DNA of 47,813 nucleotides, taken from positions 1-47,813 of the forward strand of contig CALXQI010000013.1 of the NCBI GenBank assembly GCA_944390585.1. The letters run 5' to 3'. A model generated the notes under the pieces. That model saw only the letters and a list, made by a program, of their open reading frames with translations. It was not told the origin of the DNA and did not search any database. Source of the DNA: an uncultured Alphaproteobacteria bacterium (GTDB taxonomy: Bacteria; Pseudomonadota; Alphaproteobacteria; RUG11792). A program made the translations under genes and the position numbers. Shown here one piece after another: positions 28,379 to 36,810 of this stretch (position 1 is the first letter of the stretch; each line of letters starts with the position of its first letter).

Positions 28379-30091
28379 TTATTCAACTGTAACGGATTTT
28401 GCTAGATTACGAGGTTTGTCTACATCAAGGTTCTTTAATTTTGCAGCATAATACGCAAGCATATGTACAGCTGTAATAGATGCAAATATTGATGGCATTT
28501 CTTCATCATCAATACATATATTATTTGATTTGTACCCTATTGTTACAATGTTTCCGCCTCTTGCCTTAATTTCTTCCATATTTGACATTGTTTTTTCGTA
28601 CAAATCGTCATTTATTGCAATTACAACAGAACAAACAGTGTTATCAACAATAGCTATTGGTCCGTGTTTGATTTCTCCAGATGGATATCCTTCCGTTGGT
28701 GTATACGTTATTTCCTTTATTTTTAATGCCCCCTCCATTGCTATTGGATAGCAAACACCTCTTCCTATAAATAACAATGTTTTGTGTTTTATCAAAGTCT
28801 GTGCTGTGGAGAATATATTTTTTGTATTATTTAATACTTTGTTTATTGATTTGCATACTTCCATAACTGGTATATCTATGCCAGCAGTTAATAAAAGCGT
28901 TACCAATTGGCTTACAAACGTTTTTGTTGAAGCAACGCCTATCTCCACACCGGCATTTGTGTAGATGCAGTGTTTTGCTTCTCTTGCAATAGAACTTTCT
29001 TGTACATTGACAATTGCAAGTGTATCCATGTTTTGTGATAAGACAAGACGCATAGCACCAAGAGTGTCTGAGGTTTCTCCAGATTGGCTGACAAAAACGT
29101 ATAAAGTGTCTTTGTTAAGTACTGGACATCTATAACGGAATTCTGAAGCAATTTCTGTAATAATTCTTATTTTTTTTTGTTTCTCAATAATGTATTTTGC
29201 TAAAATGCAAACATAATGTGAACTACCGCATGCAATCATATGTATTGTTGAGTATTTCTCAATATTAACACTACATTTAAACTTATTATACGCATTTGAA
29301 ACTGCGGCTGGTTCTTCGTTGATTTCTTTTATCATAAAGTCTTCGTACTCACCTTTATCGATGTTTTCTGTAGAGATCGTATTTGGTACGCTGTTTCTAT
29401 GGATTTGTTGTGTGCCATTTTCTAAGATTTGAAATGAGCCTTGTTCTGCCACAATAACGTCGTTTTCTTCCAAATACGTTATGTTGGGCGTCATTTGAGA
29501 TAAGGCAACAGCATCGCTTGCCATGTAAATGTGGTTTTGATCTGATCCAACCACAAGTGGAGATCCTTTTTTTGCACCAAGCATTGTTGTTGGGCAGTCA
29601 GAACATATGGCAGCAACAGCATAAGATCCTTCTAACATTGTTATTGTTTTAAGAAAGGCATTTTTAAATGTCATTCCAGTTTTCATATAATGGAATATTA
29701 GTTGTGAAATAATTTCTGAATCCGTATTACTTGTAAATGGCTCATTAACTATGTTTTTTAATTCATTATAGTTTTCTATAATACCGTTATGCACTATAGC
29801 AATATTTCCTGTAACTTGCGGGTGTGCGTTTTCTACTGTAACAATGCCATGCGTTGCCCATCTTGTATGCCCTACAATTGCCGAACATGTTCCATCAATA
29901 CTGCTGCATTTTGTGTATAGATTATTTATTTTGCCAACAGAGCATATCCTGTGTAGTGTATGTTCTTTGTCTATAAATGCAATACCAGAAGAGTCATATC
30001 CCCTGTATTCCATACGTTCTAATGCGGAGATTGTTTGTTTTACAGAATCCTCATATCTTGTTGTGTTTAATATTGCTACTATTCCGCACAT
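28379..30091 (-). CDS. glmS: Glutamine-fructose-6-phosphate aminotransferase (isomerising)
   Basis: A 570-residue GlmS, source of glucosamine-6-phosphate for UDP-GlcNAc and hence peptidoglycan and any LPS. The N-terminal class II glutaminase starts MCGIVAIL with C2 as nucleophile; ERMEYRGYDSSGIAF, GHTRWATHG and NAHPQ follow. Two SIS domains bind the sugar phosphate (IACGSSHYV, FVSQSGETSDTLGA), and the C-terminus reads LDVDKPRNLAKSVTVE. It is some 40 residues shorter than E. coli GlmS, the loss being in the linker region after the glutaminase domain. No glmS ribozyme is seen in the leader. Confidence 0.96.
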   Translation of the reverse strand: MCGIVAILNTTRYEDSVKQTISALERMEYRGYDSSGIAFIDKEHTLHRICSVGKINNLYTKCSSIDGTCSAIVGHTRWATHGIVTVENAHPQVTGNIAIVHNGIIENYNELKNIVNEPFTSNTDSEIISQLIFHYMKTGMTFKNAFLKTITMLEGSYAVAAICSDCPTTMLGAKKGSPLVVGSDQNHIYMASDAVALSQMTPNITYLEENDVIVAEQGSFQILENGTQQIHRNSVPNTISTENIDKGEYEDFMIKEINEEPAAVSNAYNKFKCSVNIEKYSTIHMIACGSSHYVCILAKYIIEKQKKIRIITEIASEFRYRCPVLNKDTLYVFVSQSGETSDTLGAMRLVLSQNMDTLAIVNVQESSIAREAKHCIYTNAGVEIGVASTKTFVSQLVTLLLTAGIDIPVMEVCKSINKVLNNTKNIFSTAQTLIKHKTLLFIGRGVCYPIAMEGALKIKEITYTPTEGYPSGEIKHGPIAIVDNTVCSVVIAINDDLYEKTMSNMEEIKARGGNIVTIGYKSNNICIDDEEMPSIFASITAVHMLAYYAAKLKNLDVDKPRNLAKSVTVE

Positions 30092-30211
30092 TGTTTGTGT
30101 ATCTTGGTCTTTGTTAAATTATTACACACGTTTTTTACTGTTTAACAATGACAAAATGTTACAACTAGCGTGCCTGAGTAAAACTGTGTAATAACGTTTT
30201 AAATATGATGA

Positions 30212-30257
30212 GAAAAGTAAATTTTTTAATTAATTTGTGATAATATAATTACTTTTC
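30212..30257. promoter_or_regulatory. Inverted repeat upstream of the two-component genes
   Basis: GAAAAGTAA (30212-30220) and TTACTTTTC (30249-30257) are exact inverted arms 28 bases apart in the divergent glmS/histidine-kinase leader. A TATAAT hexamer (30244-30249) overlaps the right arm, so a regulator bound here could block a promoter for the kinase operon. The downstream HTH-receiver protein is a candidate. Confidence 0.35.
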
Positions 30258-30412
30258 CCGTGTAAAACATAAAATTTTATTTGTTGCAAAGATAAAAATC
30301 AGCTATCATGAGAATTATGAGTAATAATTCAACCTATAGTGCGTATTTTCCACATAACTGCGCATTTGTGTTGCATATAATTACTGCCAGGAAGTTTTGT
30401 TTTGGAGGTAGA

Positions 30413-31303
30413 ATGCTAAAGATAGGTGATATAAATAAGATAGGAGCAAAGCCGCTTATTGGTGTGTGTGAAGCATTATGTGATATAGCGGATGTTTCTT
30501 GTGTTATTAAAGATAAAAAACTAGATAACGTATACGCAAGTAGGTTTTATTGTCAAAATATTGATAGTGCATTAAATGATTCTATTGTAGATGGTGTATC
30601 TTCTAGAATTTTAATTGGGGACTTTGTTGTATATGTTGCTTACTGTATAGATTTTTACCTTTGTGTTGTTATATATCAACGCTCAAAGCATCTTGAGCAA
30701 CAGCTGTACCACGATTTACAGGAGCCACTTAGGTGTATAGCAAACTGTCTTCAGATTATTAATTTTTTGAGTGACGTTTCTAGTGATGCGATGAAATATG
30801 TAGAGTATTCATTAGAAAGTGTTATGCGTTTAAAAAATTGGAGCAATTCTCTGCTTGGACACAAAGTTGGAAATTTTGCTGATAGATCTTCATTTTATAT
30901 ACAAGATGTATTGGAGGATATTAAGCGGATGATTTTTTATAAAATAGATGAAAGAGGATGTTGTTTTGATATTGATGATTTACCAAAGATTTGCGCTGTT
31001 AGATCGGATATTGTATGTATTTTTAAAAATTTGATAGAAAACTCTTTATTATATGCAAAAACAGAAGATAATCTTGTTGTTTTTATAAAAAAAGATTTTG
31101 CTAAAACAACACAAAGCGAGCTTGTTGTGACATATTATGACAATGGTAAGACATGCCAAGTTGCTGATAGAAAAAATAGCGATAATCTTGGATTAAAACT
31201 TTGTAGGGAGCTTGCTATTGCTAATGGCGCTACTTTTGAGCAAAAGCCAGGATTTGAATTTGAGATGGTGTTTTTTCGTGATGGAGTAAATTATGCAAAG
31301 TGA
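30413..31303 (+). CDS. Soluble sensor histidine kinase
   Basis: A 296-residue kinase. The N-terminal 95 residues are a small sensory domain without clear membrane helices. The dimerisation/phosphoacceptor helix carries YHDLQEPLR with H100, in the HDLQEPLR form common in bacteriophytochrome-type kinases. The ATPase domain has an N-box around FKNLIEN (N206-N210), a DNG motif at 243-245, and a degenerate glycine-rich lid NLGLKLCRELAIANG. The ATG at 30413 has a GGAGG site four bases ahead; an in-frame ATG at 30308 would add 35 residues. It overlaps the next gene by 11 bases, so the two form a cytosolic phosphorelay pair. The signal sensed is unknown. Confidence 0.82.
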   Translation: MLKIGDINKIGAKPLIGVCEALCDIADVSCVIKDKKLDNVYASRFYCQNIDSALNDSIVDGVSSRILIGDFVVYVAYCIDFYLCVVIYQRSKHLEQQLYHDLQEPLRCIANCLQIINFLSDVSSDAMKYVEYSLESVMRLKNWSNSLLGHKVGNFADRSSFYIQDVLEDIKRMIFYKIDERGCCFDIDDLPKICAVRSDIVCIFKNLIENSLLYAKTEDNLVVFIKKDFAKTTQSELVVTYYDNGKTCQVADRKNSDNLGLKLCRELAIANGATFEQKPGFEFEMVFFRDGVNYAK

Positions 31304-32018
31304 ACAAGGTTTTACAATTGATGATATAGATGTATGCATTAGTAAGAATCTCAGAGAAAAGAGAAAAAAGAGAGATTTGACGCTTGTAGAGGTTGCAAAA
31401 AGGGTTGGTGTTTCGCATCAGCAGGTTCAAAAGTATGAGCATGGAACCAGCAAAATCTCCGCATCAATGTTATATAAATTTTCTCTTGTATATGGGGTTG
31501 ATATTTGTCATTTTTTTGATGGCTTTGAGCAAAGCGTTATAGAAAAGCAAAATGGAGAATTCTTAACAGATATTAATAAAAATAGTACAATTAACATTTT
31601 GTTGGTAGAGGATAATCCTGGTGATGAAGTCATTACCAGGCGTGCATTATCAGATATGCATGGTGTAAATATTTTTTGCGTACACGATGTGGTACAGGCG
31701 TTGGATTTTTTACGTTATAAAACTATATCTGCAGATTTTAGAAGGCCTGATTTAATTTTGCTTGACGTTGGTTTGCCTGTAAAATCTGGTTTGGTGTTGT
31801 TAAAAGATATTAAACGAGACCGTGGTTTGATGGATATTCAGGTTGTAATGTTGACAAGCAATATTAGTATTTCTGTTTTAAACGAGTCATATAAAAACGG
31901 AGCTGCTGGGTATATATGCAAGTCATTTGATTTTAATGTTTTTAAAGCGAATTTGTGTGATTGTGTACAATATTGGCGTCATGCTGTTGTGATACCTAGA
32001 GGGTTGCATGGTGTATAG
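31293..32018 (+). CDS. XRE-type DNA-binding protein fused to a response-regulator receiver domain
   Basis: A 241-residue two-domain protein. Residues 15-75 form an XRE/Cro-like helix-turn-helix (LREKRKKRDLTLVEVAKRVGVSHQQVQKYEHG). Residues 100-225 form a complete CheY-like receiver: acidic pair E106/D107 in LLVEDNPGD, phospho-acceptor D158 in LLLDVGLP, T188 in VMLTSN and K210 in GYICKSF. The receiver resembles the Rcp1-type that pairs with HDLQEPLR kinases. Domain order is reversed relative to ordinary response regulators, with the DNA-binding part first. It overlaps the kinase gene, which is the obvious phosphodonor. Targets unknown; the inverted repeat at 30212 is a candidate site. Confidence 0.87.
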   Translation: MQSEQGFTIDDIDVCISKNLREKRKKRDLTLVEVAKRVGVSHQQVQKYEHGTSKISASMLYKFSLVYGVDICHFFDGFEQSVIEKQNGEFLTDINKNSTINILLVEDNPGDEVITRRALSDMHGVNIFCVHDVVQALDFLRYKTISADFRRPDLILLDVGLPVKSGLVLLKDIKRDRGLMDIQVVMLTSNISISVLNESYKNGAAGYICKSFDFNVFKANLCDCVQYWRHAVVIPRGLHGV

Positions 32019-32079
32019 TGTTTTCCGATACGATAATATAATATTCAGTATATAATGTTGGTCTTTTTGTGTGTTTTTA

Positions 32080-33357
32080 ATGCGTAAAATTGCAATTGTT
32101 GGCAGAACAAATGTTGGTAAATCCGCGTTATTTAACAGATTATCCAAGACGCGTGCAGCTATCGTTTTTGATAGAAATGGCGTAACACGGGACGTTAGAG
32201 AGGTGCGTATTGGTGATACCATATTTGCGGATACGCCAGGTATGTTTGATTATTCTGCTAATACTGATATTGCTAATGAAATTTGTCGTATTTTAGAAAT
32301 TGTCATAAGTGAAGCTGACATTTTTTTATTTGTTATTGATTGCAGTGTTGGGATTACAACAAATGATAAAAAAATAGCAGAAATGTTACGTAAAACTAAT
32401 AAACAATGCGTTGTTATTTGTAATAAGTGTGATAAATTAAATATTTGTGACGAAGCGTACGAGTTGGGCTTTGATGAATACTTTTATACTTCAGCTGAGC
32501 ACAATATTGGCATTGACGATGTAGTAAATTTTTTAGGTGTGCATAATAATGCTAGCAGGATTGATAATGAAGATTATATTAAAATTGCTGTTTTGGGGCG
32601 TCCAAATGCAGGAAAATCAACAATAATTAACAGTTTGTTAGGTAAGCAGAGGCGTGTAGTTTGTGATTCTCCAGGAGCAACACGTGAGACAAGCTATGAC
32701 ATTTGCAAAGTTGGTGGGCATAACATAGTTTTGGTTGATACACCAGGAGTAAGGAAGCGCGCTAGAGTTGTGGATGATTTAGAGCGTCTCAGTGTATCTT
32801 GTGCAGTGCGAGCTTGTAGAGAAGCTGATATTATACTATTTATTATTGATTCTTGCTCTGTTAATGGATTTATACTAGATCGCCAGGACTTGATTCTATT
32901 GAATATTTGCTCTGATGCATATAAAACTGTTGGAGTTGTCTTCAATAAAGCAGATCTTAGTGGGTGGAAGGTCGTTCCAAAAGATGTTGTTATGTCACTA
33001 GGTAATAGTTTTTCACAGATGTGTAATGTGCCCGTTTTTGCTGTGTGTGGCAAAAATCGCACGGATGTAAATCGTACTATTGTCAGTATAATTGATGTAT
33101 ATAAAAATTGTCATGTTGAAGTTAAAACTTCTGAGTTGAATAAACTAGTTCAAACAATAAATAATAGTGGTGTTTTACATAATGTAAAAATAAAGTATGC
33201 AACGCAAATAAGTATTAATCCGCAACGCTTTTTATTTTTTGTTTCTGGTATAAAAAATCTGTTATCATCACAAAAGCGATATATTAAGAAGGTTTTACAA
33301 GAGCGTTTTGAATTATCCCAAGTCCCTGTACAAATTATTTTCAGGCAAAGTAAGTAA
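32080..33357 (+). CDS. der: Ribosome biogenesis GTPase Der (EngA)
   Basis: A 425-residue protein with tandem GTPase domains, needed for 50S subunit assembly. The first domain has GRTNVGKS (8-15), DTPG (51-54) and NKCD (115-118). The second has GRPNAGKS (173-180), VDTPGVRK and FNKAD. The C-terminal KH-like domain includes INPQRFLFFVSG and ends in a VPVQIIFRQSK segment typical of Der. The ATG at 32080 starts the first beta strand directly; a GTG at 32071 would add three residues. The 3' end overlaps pgpA by about 50 bases. In many alphaproteobacteria bamB precedes der; here bamB lies 2.2 kb downstream on the other strand. Confidence 0.96.
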   Translation: MRKIAIVGRTNVGKSALFNRLSKTRAAIVFDRNGVTRDVREVRIGDTIFADTPGMFDYSANTDIANEICRILEIVISEADIFLFVIDCSVGITTNDKKIAEMLRKTNKQCVVICNKCDKLNICDEAYELGFDEYFYTSAEHNIGIDDVVNFLGVHNNASRIDNEDYIKIAVLGRPNAGKSTIINSLLGKQRRVVCDSPGATRETSYDICKVGGHNIVLVDTPGVRKRARVVDDLERLSVSCAVRACREADIILFIIDSCSVNGFILDRQDLILLNICSDAYKTVGVVFNKADLSGWKVVPKDVVMSLGNSFSQMCNVPVFAVCGKNRTDVNRTIVSIIDVYKNCHVEVKTSELNKLVQTINNSGVLHNVKIKYATQISINPQRFLFFVSGIKNLLSSQKRYIKKVLQERFELSQVPVQIIFRQSK

Positions 33358-33835
33358 TGCTGTCTCTATATTTGTGGTAACGTGTTGTGGTGTTGGACTT
33401 CTGTCAAAACGATGTCCAGGTACAATTGGTTCTGCATTTGCTTCATGTATATTATTTTATTCTTTTTCTATATTTCAACTTATTGTAATGTTTTTGCTAT
33501 TATTTTGTCTTGGTACTATATGTTCTTATCAACATGTTGTGATTAACAAAAAGTTGTCAGTATTAGATCCTGGATATATTGTGATAGATGAGGTGTGTGG
33601 TGTTTTACTTTGTGCTATTATCATTTATTGTTATGCACATGAATTAAGATGGTATAGCATCATAATAAATTTTGTTTTATTCAGAATATTTGATATAACA
33701 AAGTGTTTTGGGATATTAAATTTTGAAAAATATATTTCCAAAAAACACAACGCACTTGGAATCATGCTTGACGATATTCATGCTGCATTGTATGCATCTT
33801 TTGTTCATATTGTTGTATTTTATTTGTTTTTTTAA
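33308..33835 (+). CDS. pgpA: Phosphatidylglycerophosphatase A
   Basis: A 175-residue integral membrane enzyme that dephosphorylates phosphatidylglycerophosphate to phosphatidylglycerol. Family motifs are LLSKRCPGTIGSAFA, DPGYIVIDEVCGV (acidic metal site), LFRIFDITKCFGI and GIMLDDIHAALYA. Four membrane helices are predicted. The apparent TTG start at 33308 lies about 50 bases inside der; no nearer ATG precedes the conserved SKRCPGT segment, so translation is probably coupled to der. Confidence 0.9.
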   Translation: MNYPKSLYKLFSGKVSNAVSIFVVTCCGVGLLSKRCPGTIGSAFASCILFYSFSIFQLIVMFLLLFCLGTICSYQHVVINKKLSVLDPGYIVIDEVCGVLLCAIIIYCYAHELRWYSIIINFVLFRIFDITKCFGILNFEKYISKKHNALGIMLDDIHAALYASFVHIVVFYLFF

Positions 33836-33881
33836 TTATTTTAACATGAATTAGAAATAAATGTTATGTATAATAATTGTA

Positions 33882-33915
33882 TTGACATGTAAGTGTGATA
33901 GTGATATCAGGGGGG
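33882..33915 (+). promoter_or_regulatory. Family promoter followed by a G6 tract
   Basis: TTGACA (33882-33887), 17-base spacer, TATCAG (33905-33910), and a run of six G (33910-33915) overlapping the end of the -10 hexamer. The other family promoters lack this G-run. The short homopolymer at the -10/initiation region could itself alter transcription if its length varied. Confidence 0.5.
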
Positions 33916-33943
33916 TGAAGTTAGATATTTTTAAGGAATTACA

Positions 33944-34587
33944 ATGAAAAGTAATTTGTTATTGTTGCTTGCTGCTTGCTGCATTTTGGATGGTGTTGCG
34001 AGTGATGATAGGGGGGGGCTGATGTTAAACATGCTTTTAAAGGGGCATTAGAGGCTGTTGTGCAGGCGTTTTATTCTGTTTCCACGGCGGAAGGAGAAAG
34101 GATACAGTGTAGAGAAAGTAAAATTGAGCAGAATAGTAAAAAGGTTTTGAGTGAGGATTTTACCAAGTTGTACGATGCGTTAACCGATTTTTTACCTAAT
34201 GAAGATGGTGTGGAATTGTTGAATAATCCTAAAAAATATACAAGTAAGGAAGTGTGGGCTGTTAAGGTACGAATACATGGTTATGTTAAGGGAAGAGGAG
34301 GTTTTGACACAGTTGAAAATATTGGTATGTTGATGCATAGGTTTGCTGGGACGATGAGGACGTTATGCAAGGTGTATGGCGAAAAGAAGGATAAGGTTTG
34401 TGGTGAAGTTTTTGAAAAGGAGAGTGAATTGATAGAAAAGGTAAGGTGGTGGAGAAAATGTGGTGAGAGTTGGGCAGAAGTAGAGATGAATGAGAAAGGA
34501 GGAGACATTTTTGTCACGGGGTGTTGTATCGTCGTGTTTGGCATAGTTTTGGGAGAATATATGAGTGATTTTGTGTTGTTTGTGTGA
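33944..34587 (+). CDS. Secreted family protein with poly-G tract, out of frame as assembled
   Basis: The ATG at 33944, with an AAGGA site, encodes a signal peptide (LLLLLAACC core, cleavage near GVAS/DD). A run of eight G follows at 34011-34018. In this frame translation stops at 34049 after 35 codons. The long frame from 34060 to 34587 starts just after the tract, and its upstream extension joins the signal peptide only if the tract has nine (or six) G. The predicted in-frame product is about 214 residues. Its mature part is helical, with an FLPNEDGVELL segment, GYVKGRGGFDTVENIGMLM and a hydrophobic C-terminal segment (GCCIVVFGIVLG). It is clearly paralogous to the next gene. This fits a slipped-strand phase-variable gene caught OFF; a decayed pseudogene or homopolymer error is the alternative. 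Confidence 0.75.
34011..34018 (+). repeat. Poly-G tract, eight G
   Basis: Eight consecutive G, very unlikely by chance in DNA of this composition. The tract lies just after the signal peptide. Nine or six G would join signal peptide and mature frame. Confidence 0.9.
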
Positions 34588-34677
34588 TTACTAAGTTGGA
34601 TCATGTAAACACGATTGTATAGTGTTGTGTTTGTTTTGGTGAAATTTTAGAAATAAATATAATATATAAATATAATA

Positions 34678-34706
34678 TTGACATTGTTAATTTGTAATGA
34701 TAGTGT
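34678..34706 (+). promoter_or_regulatory. Promoter of the second poly-G family gene
   Basis: TTGACA (34678-34683), a 17-base spacer TTGTTAATTTGTAATGA, TAGTGT (34701-34706). The stretch from ATATTGACATT through TTAATTTGTA is nearly identical to the promoter in the terminal repeat, so the family shares an upstream cassette. Confidence 0.75.
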
Positions 34707-34741
34707 GAAATAGGGTTACGTATATTTTTAAAGGAATAATG

Positions 34742-35429
34742 ATGAAAAAGACTTTATTATTGTTAACTATTGTCTGTTGCGGGGGGGGGCATTGTAAGCG
34801 CAGCAAATGATGTAAAAGTAGATTGCATTGGTGAAATTAAGGATAGATTTAAGGAATTGTTAGAGTTTATTAAGCAGAAATTTCATGATCAGGCATTGTA
34901 TTATCGGAGAATGCTTAAGAGTGGATCTAGTAGTAACGAAAACACGTCAGGTATCGAGGAAAGAAAGGAAGTTTTTTTGCTGTCATGTGAAGAGTTAAAA
35001 GAAGAAATGGAAAGATTTTTACCTAGTGAGAAAGTTATTAGAGTGCTACAAAGGTTTGAAGAGCATGCGATAATGATGGATATACATAGAGGGATGGTTA
35101 GAAGAGGAGGGTTTGCTGCTATTGATAAGATTGCTGGGATGATGAAGAAACTAGGTGAAGACGCGATTGCGTTGAGCAAAACATATGGTACAAAAAATAT
35201 GAAAAAGTTGCTTGAAAGTGGTGTGGAGGAGGAGTTAAAGAGGTTGGGGGAGAGGTGGCTAACATGTGCTAAACTTTATGTAAAAGTGGAAAAAGCTAAC
35301 AAAAATGTGAGCAATTTTGTTTCTGGTGGGTGTTGGGGTGGTACATATATAAAGGATAGATTGGGTTTGATGCTTGCTTTCCCTGAACTTGTACGTGAGT
35401 TTAATATAGCGAAGGGTAGGAAGGGTTAA
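34742..35429 (+). CDS. Secreted family protein with poly-G tract, out of frame as assembled
   Basis: Tandem ATGs (34739, 34742) after AAAGGA start a signal peptide (KKTLLLLTIVCC) that runs into nine G at 34781-34789 and, in this frame, stops at 34808 after 22 codons. Removing one G (or adding two) continues it into GGGIVSAANDVKVD, with a good SAA cleavage site, and on to 35429: a secreted protein of about 228 residues. The mature part is helical and charged. Regions shared with the gene before it include FLPSEKVIRVL, RRGGFAAIDKIAGMM and a GER-W-K-Y-VKVE segment ending at VSGGCW. As with its neighbour, this is best explained as a phase-variable gene in the OFF state. Confidence 0.78.
34781..34789 (+). 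repeat. Poly-G tract, nine G
   Basis: Nine consecutive G inside the signal-peptide coding region. Eight or eleven G would restore the frame to the 35429 stop. This and the G8 tract are the only G or C runs of such length in the window. Confidence 0.92.
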
Positions 35430-35468
35430 TAAAAATGATGTGTGCATCGGTTGTGATGTTGAAGACAG

Positions 35469-35497
35469 AATCATTTCTTGTATGATTTACTTTTTTT
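35469..35497 (+). terminator. Possible rho-independent terminator
   Basis: AATCAT (35469-35474), 7-base loop, ATGATT (35482-35487), then TAC and seven T. It lies 40 bases after the second poly-G gene. The stem is short and AT-only, so it is a weak candidate. Confidence 0.4.
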
Positions 35498-35539
35498 GGA
35501 TAGGATATTGCTTGCTCTAACAGTAACATGCTTTATCTG

Positions 35540-36697
35540 CTACTTTATGCAAAAGATTGACAGTCCAGTAAATGCGTACAGAGCATCATCGTCACAAGAC
35601 GCATTTGTAAACTGCATATCGATATGATGTGTTTGTTTTATTTTCCCTGTATTTACGTCTATTGATAATAAATCACCATTTGTTGCAACTGCAAGTAATG
35701 CATTGTTAAATAAAGAAATTCCACATAACTTCATGTTTGTTGTAAACGTTGACCATTTACATTCTCCAGTATCTGCCTTGATACATGCAACAGTTTGATG
35801 ATCAGATCCAATTAAGAACAACCATTTATTTTTGATTAAACAGTCTGTTTGTGTTCCTATCCTTTGATGCCATATGGCAATCCCAGTTTCCTTATCCAGG
35901 CATGATATATTATCATTTTGAGATGAAATTATTAACGTACTGCCTTGATCAATAATTTGTACTATCGATTGCACAGTAAAATCACTTTCATGTGTATTAT
36001 TTGGATTTATATAGTTTTCCCAAATAATTTTTCCAGTAATTGTGTCTAATTTTACTATTGCGCCATCATGATATGAGCAGTACATAACATTACCATTCAC
36101 AATTGGCGCTGGTAGTCTATCCATCATGCATTCATTTTGGCTTCTTGTTTGAGACCAAATTGGCCCATTTGATAATTTATGCCCAAAGGCATATGTGTAT
36201 CCATCCATCGTTATAACAATAACGCCATTCTCTGTAATAGCAGGCACACAGGAAATTGGATGTTTTATATCATAAGAATCAACAATTTGTTGCTTATTAA
36301 TGTCAAAACAGGACAAAATACCAGTGCTTGAAAGTAATATTAACATTTTGCATGCCTTATCAAAGGCTATAAATTGAGCGTTTGTAGCCTCTGCCTGCCA
36401 ACATAACTTACCATCATTTTTGTTATAACAGCGTATATATCCTGAACTATTTACAAAGTATATTTTATCTTCAATATTTAATATATTACTGCATTCACTA
36501 TTATAACTTACCTTCCATGCAATATTTTGATTATTTGGATTGCTACTAATATCTACTACTGGTAATCCTTGATCGGCCTTTACTATTCCGGATAAATGGT
36601 CATAGTCCTCGCGCTTACCAGGAACAGGAATTTTTTTATTGCACCCAGACAATATAAGACAAGATATTACAGTAATTACTATTGCTCTAGTTTGCAC
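35540..36697 (-). CDS. bamB: Outer-membrane assembly lipoprotein BamB
   Basis: A 385-residue lipoprotein of the BAM complex, acting as a scaffold between BamA and substrates. The lipoprotein signal ends in LILSGC with Cys at residue 19. PQQ-type beta-propeller repeats follow, each with the pattern of a strand then DxxTGxxxW or similar (NKNDGKLCWQAEA, DTITGKIIWENY, DKETGIAIWHQRIG, KADTGECKWSTF, DVNTGKIKQTHH). Length matches the family. It stands alone in its direction between the poly-G genes and the divergent NrdD-like ORF. With tamA and the dolP-like gene it indicates a working outer membrane. Confidence 0.9.
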   Translation of the reverse strand: MQTRAIVITVISCLILSGCNKKIPVPGKREDYDHLSGIVKADQGLPVVDISSNPNNQNIAWKVSYNSECSNILNIEDKIYFVNSSGYIRCYNKNDGKLCWQAEATNAQFIAFDKACKMLILLSSTGILSCFDINKQQIVDSYDIKHPISCVPAITENGVIVITMDGYTYAFGHKLSNGPIWSQTRSQNECMMDRLPAPIVNGNVMYCSYHDGAIVKLDTITGKIIWENYINPNNTHESDFTVQSIVQIIDQGSTLIISSQNDNISCLDKETGIAIWHQRIGTQTDCLIKNKWLFLIGSDHQTVACIKADTGECKWSTFTTNMKLCGISLFNNALLAVATNGDLLSIDVNTGKIKQTHHIDMQFTNASCDDDALYAFTGLSIFCIK

Positions 36698-36810
36698 AAC
36701 ATATACACATAAAGCGCCAATAACAAAATATTACTTAAAAGAGGTACATTAAGCAAGATACATGATAGTGTGGTATCATACTAAGTGTATACATTGTTGA
36801 TTGTTTTGTT

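Noticed and set aside
28379-30307. A glmS ribozyme in the glmS leader
   Set aside because: The leader lacks the conserved core, and the ribozyme is known mainly from Firmicutes and relatives.
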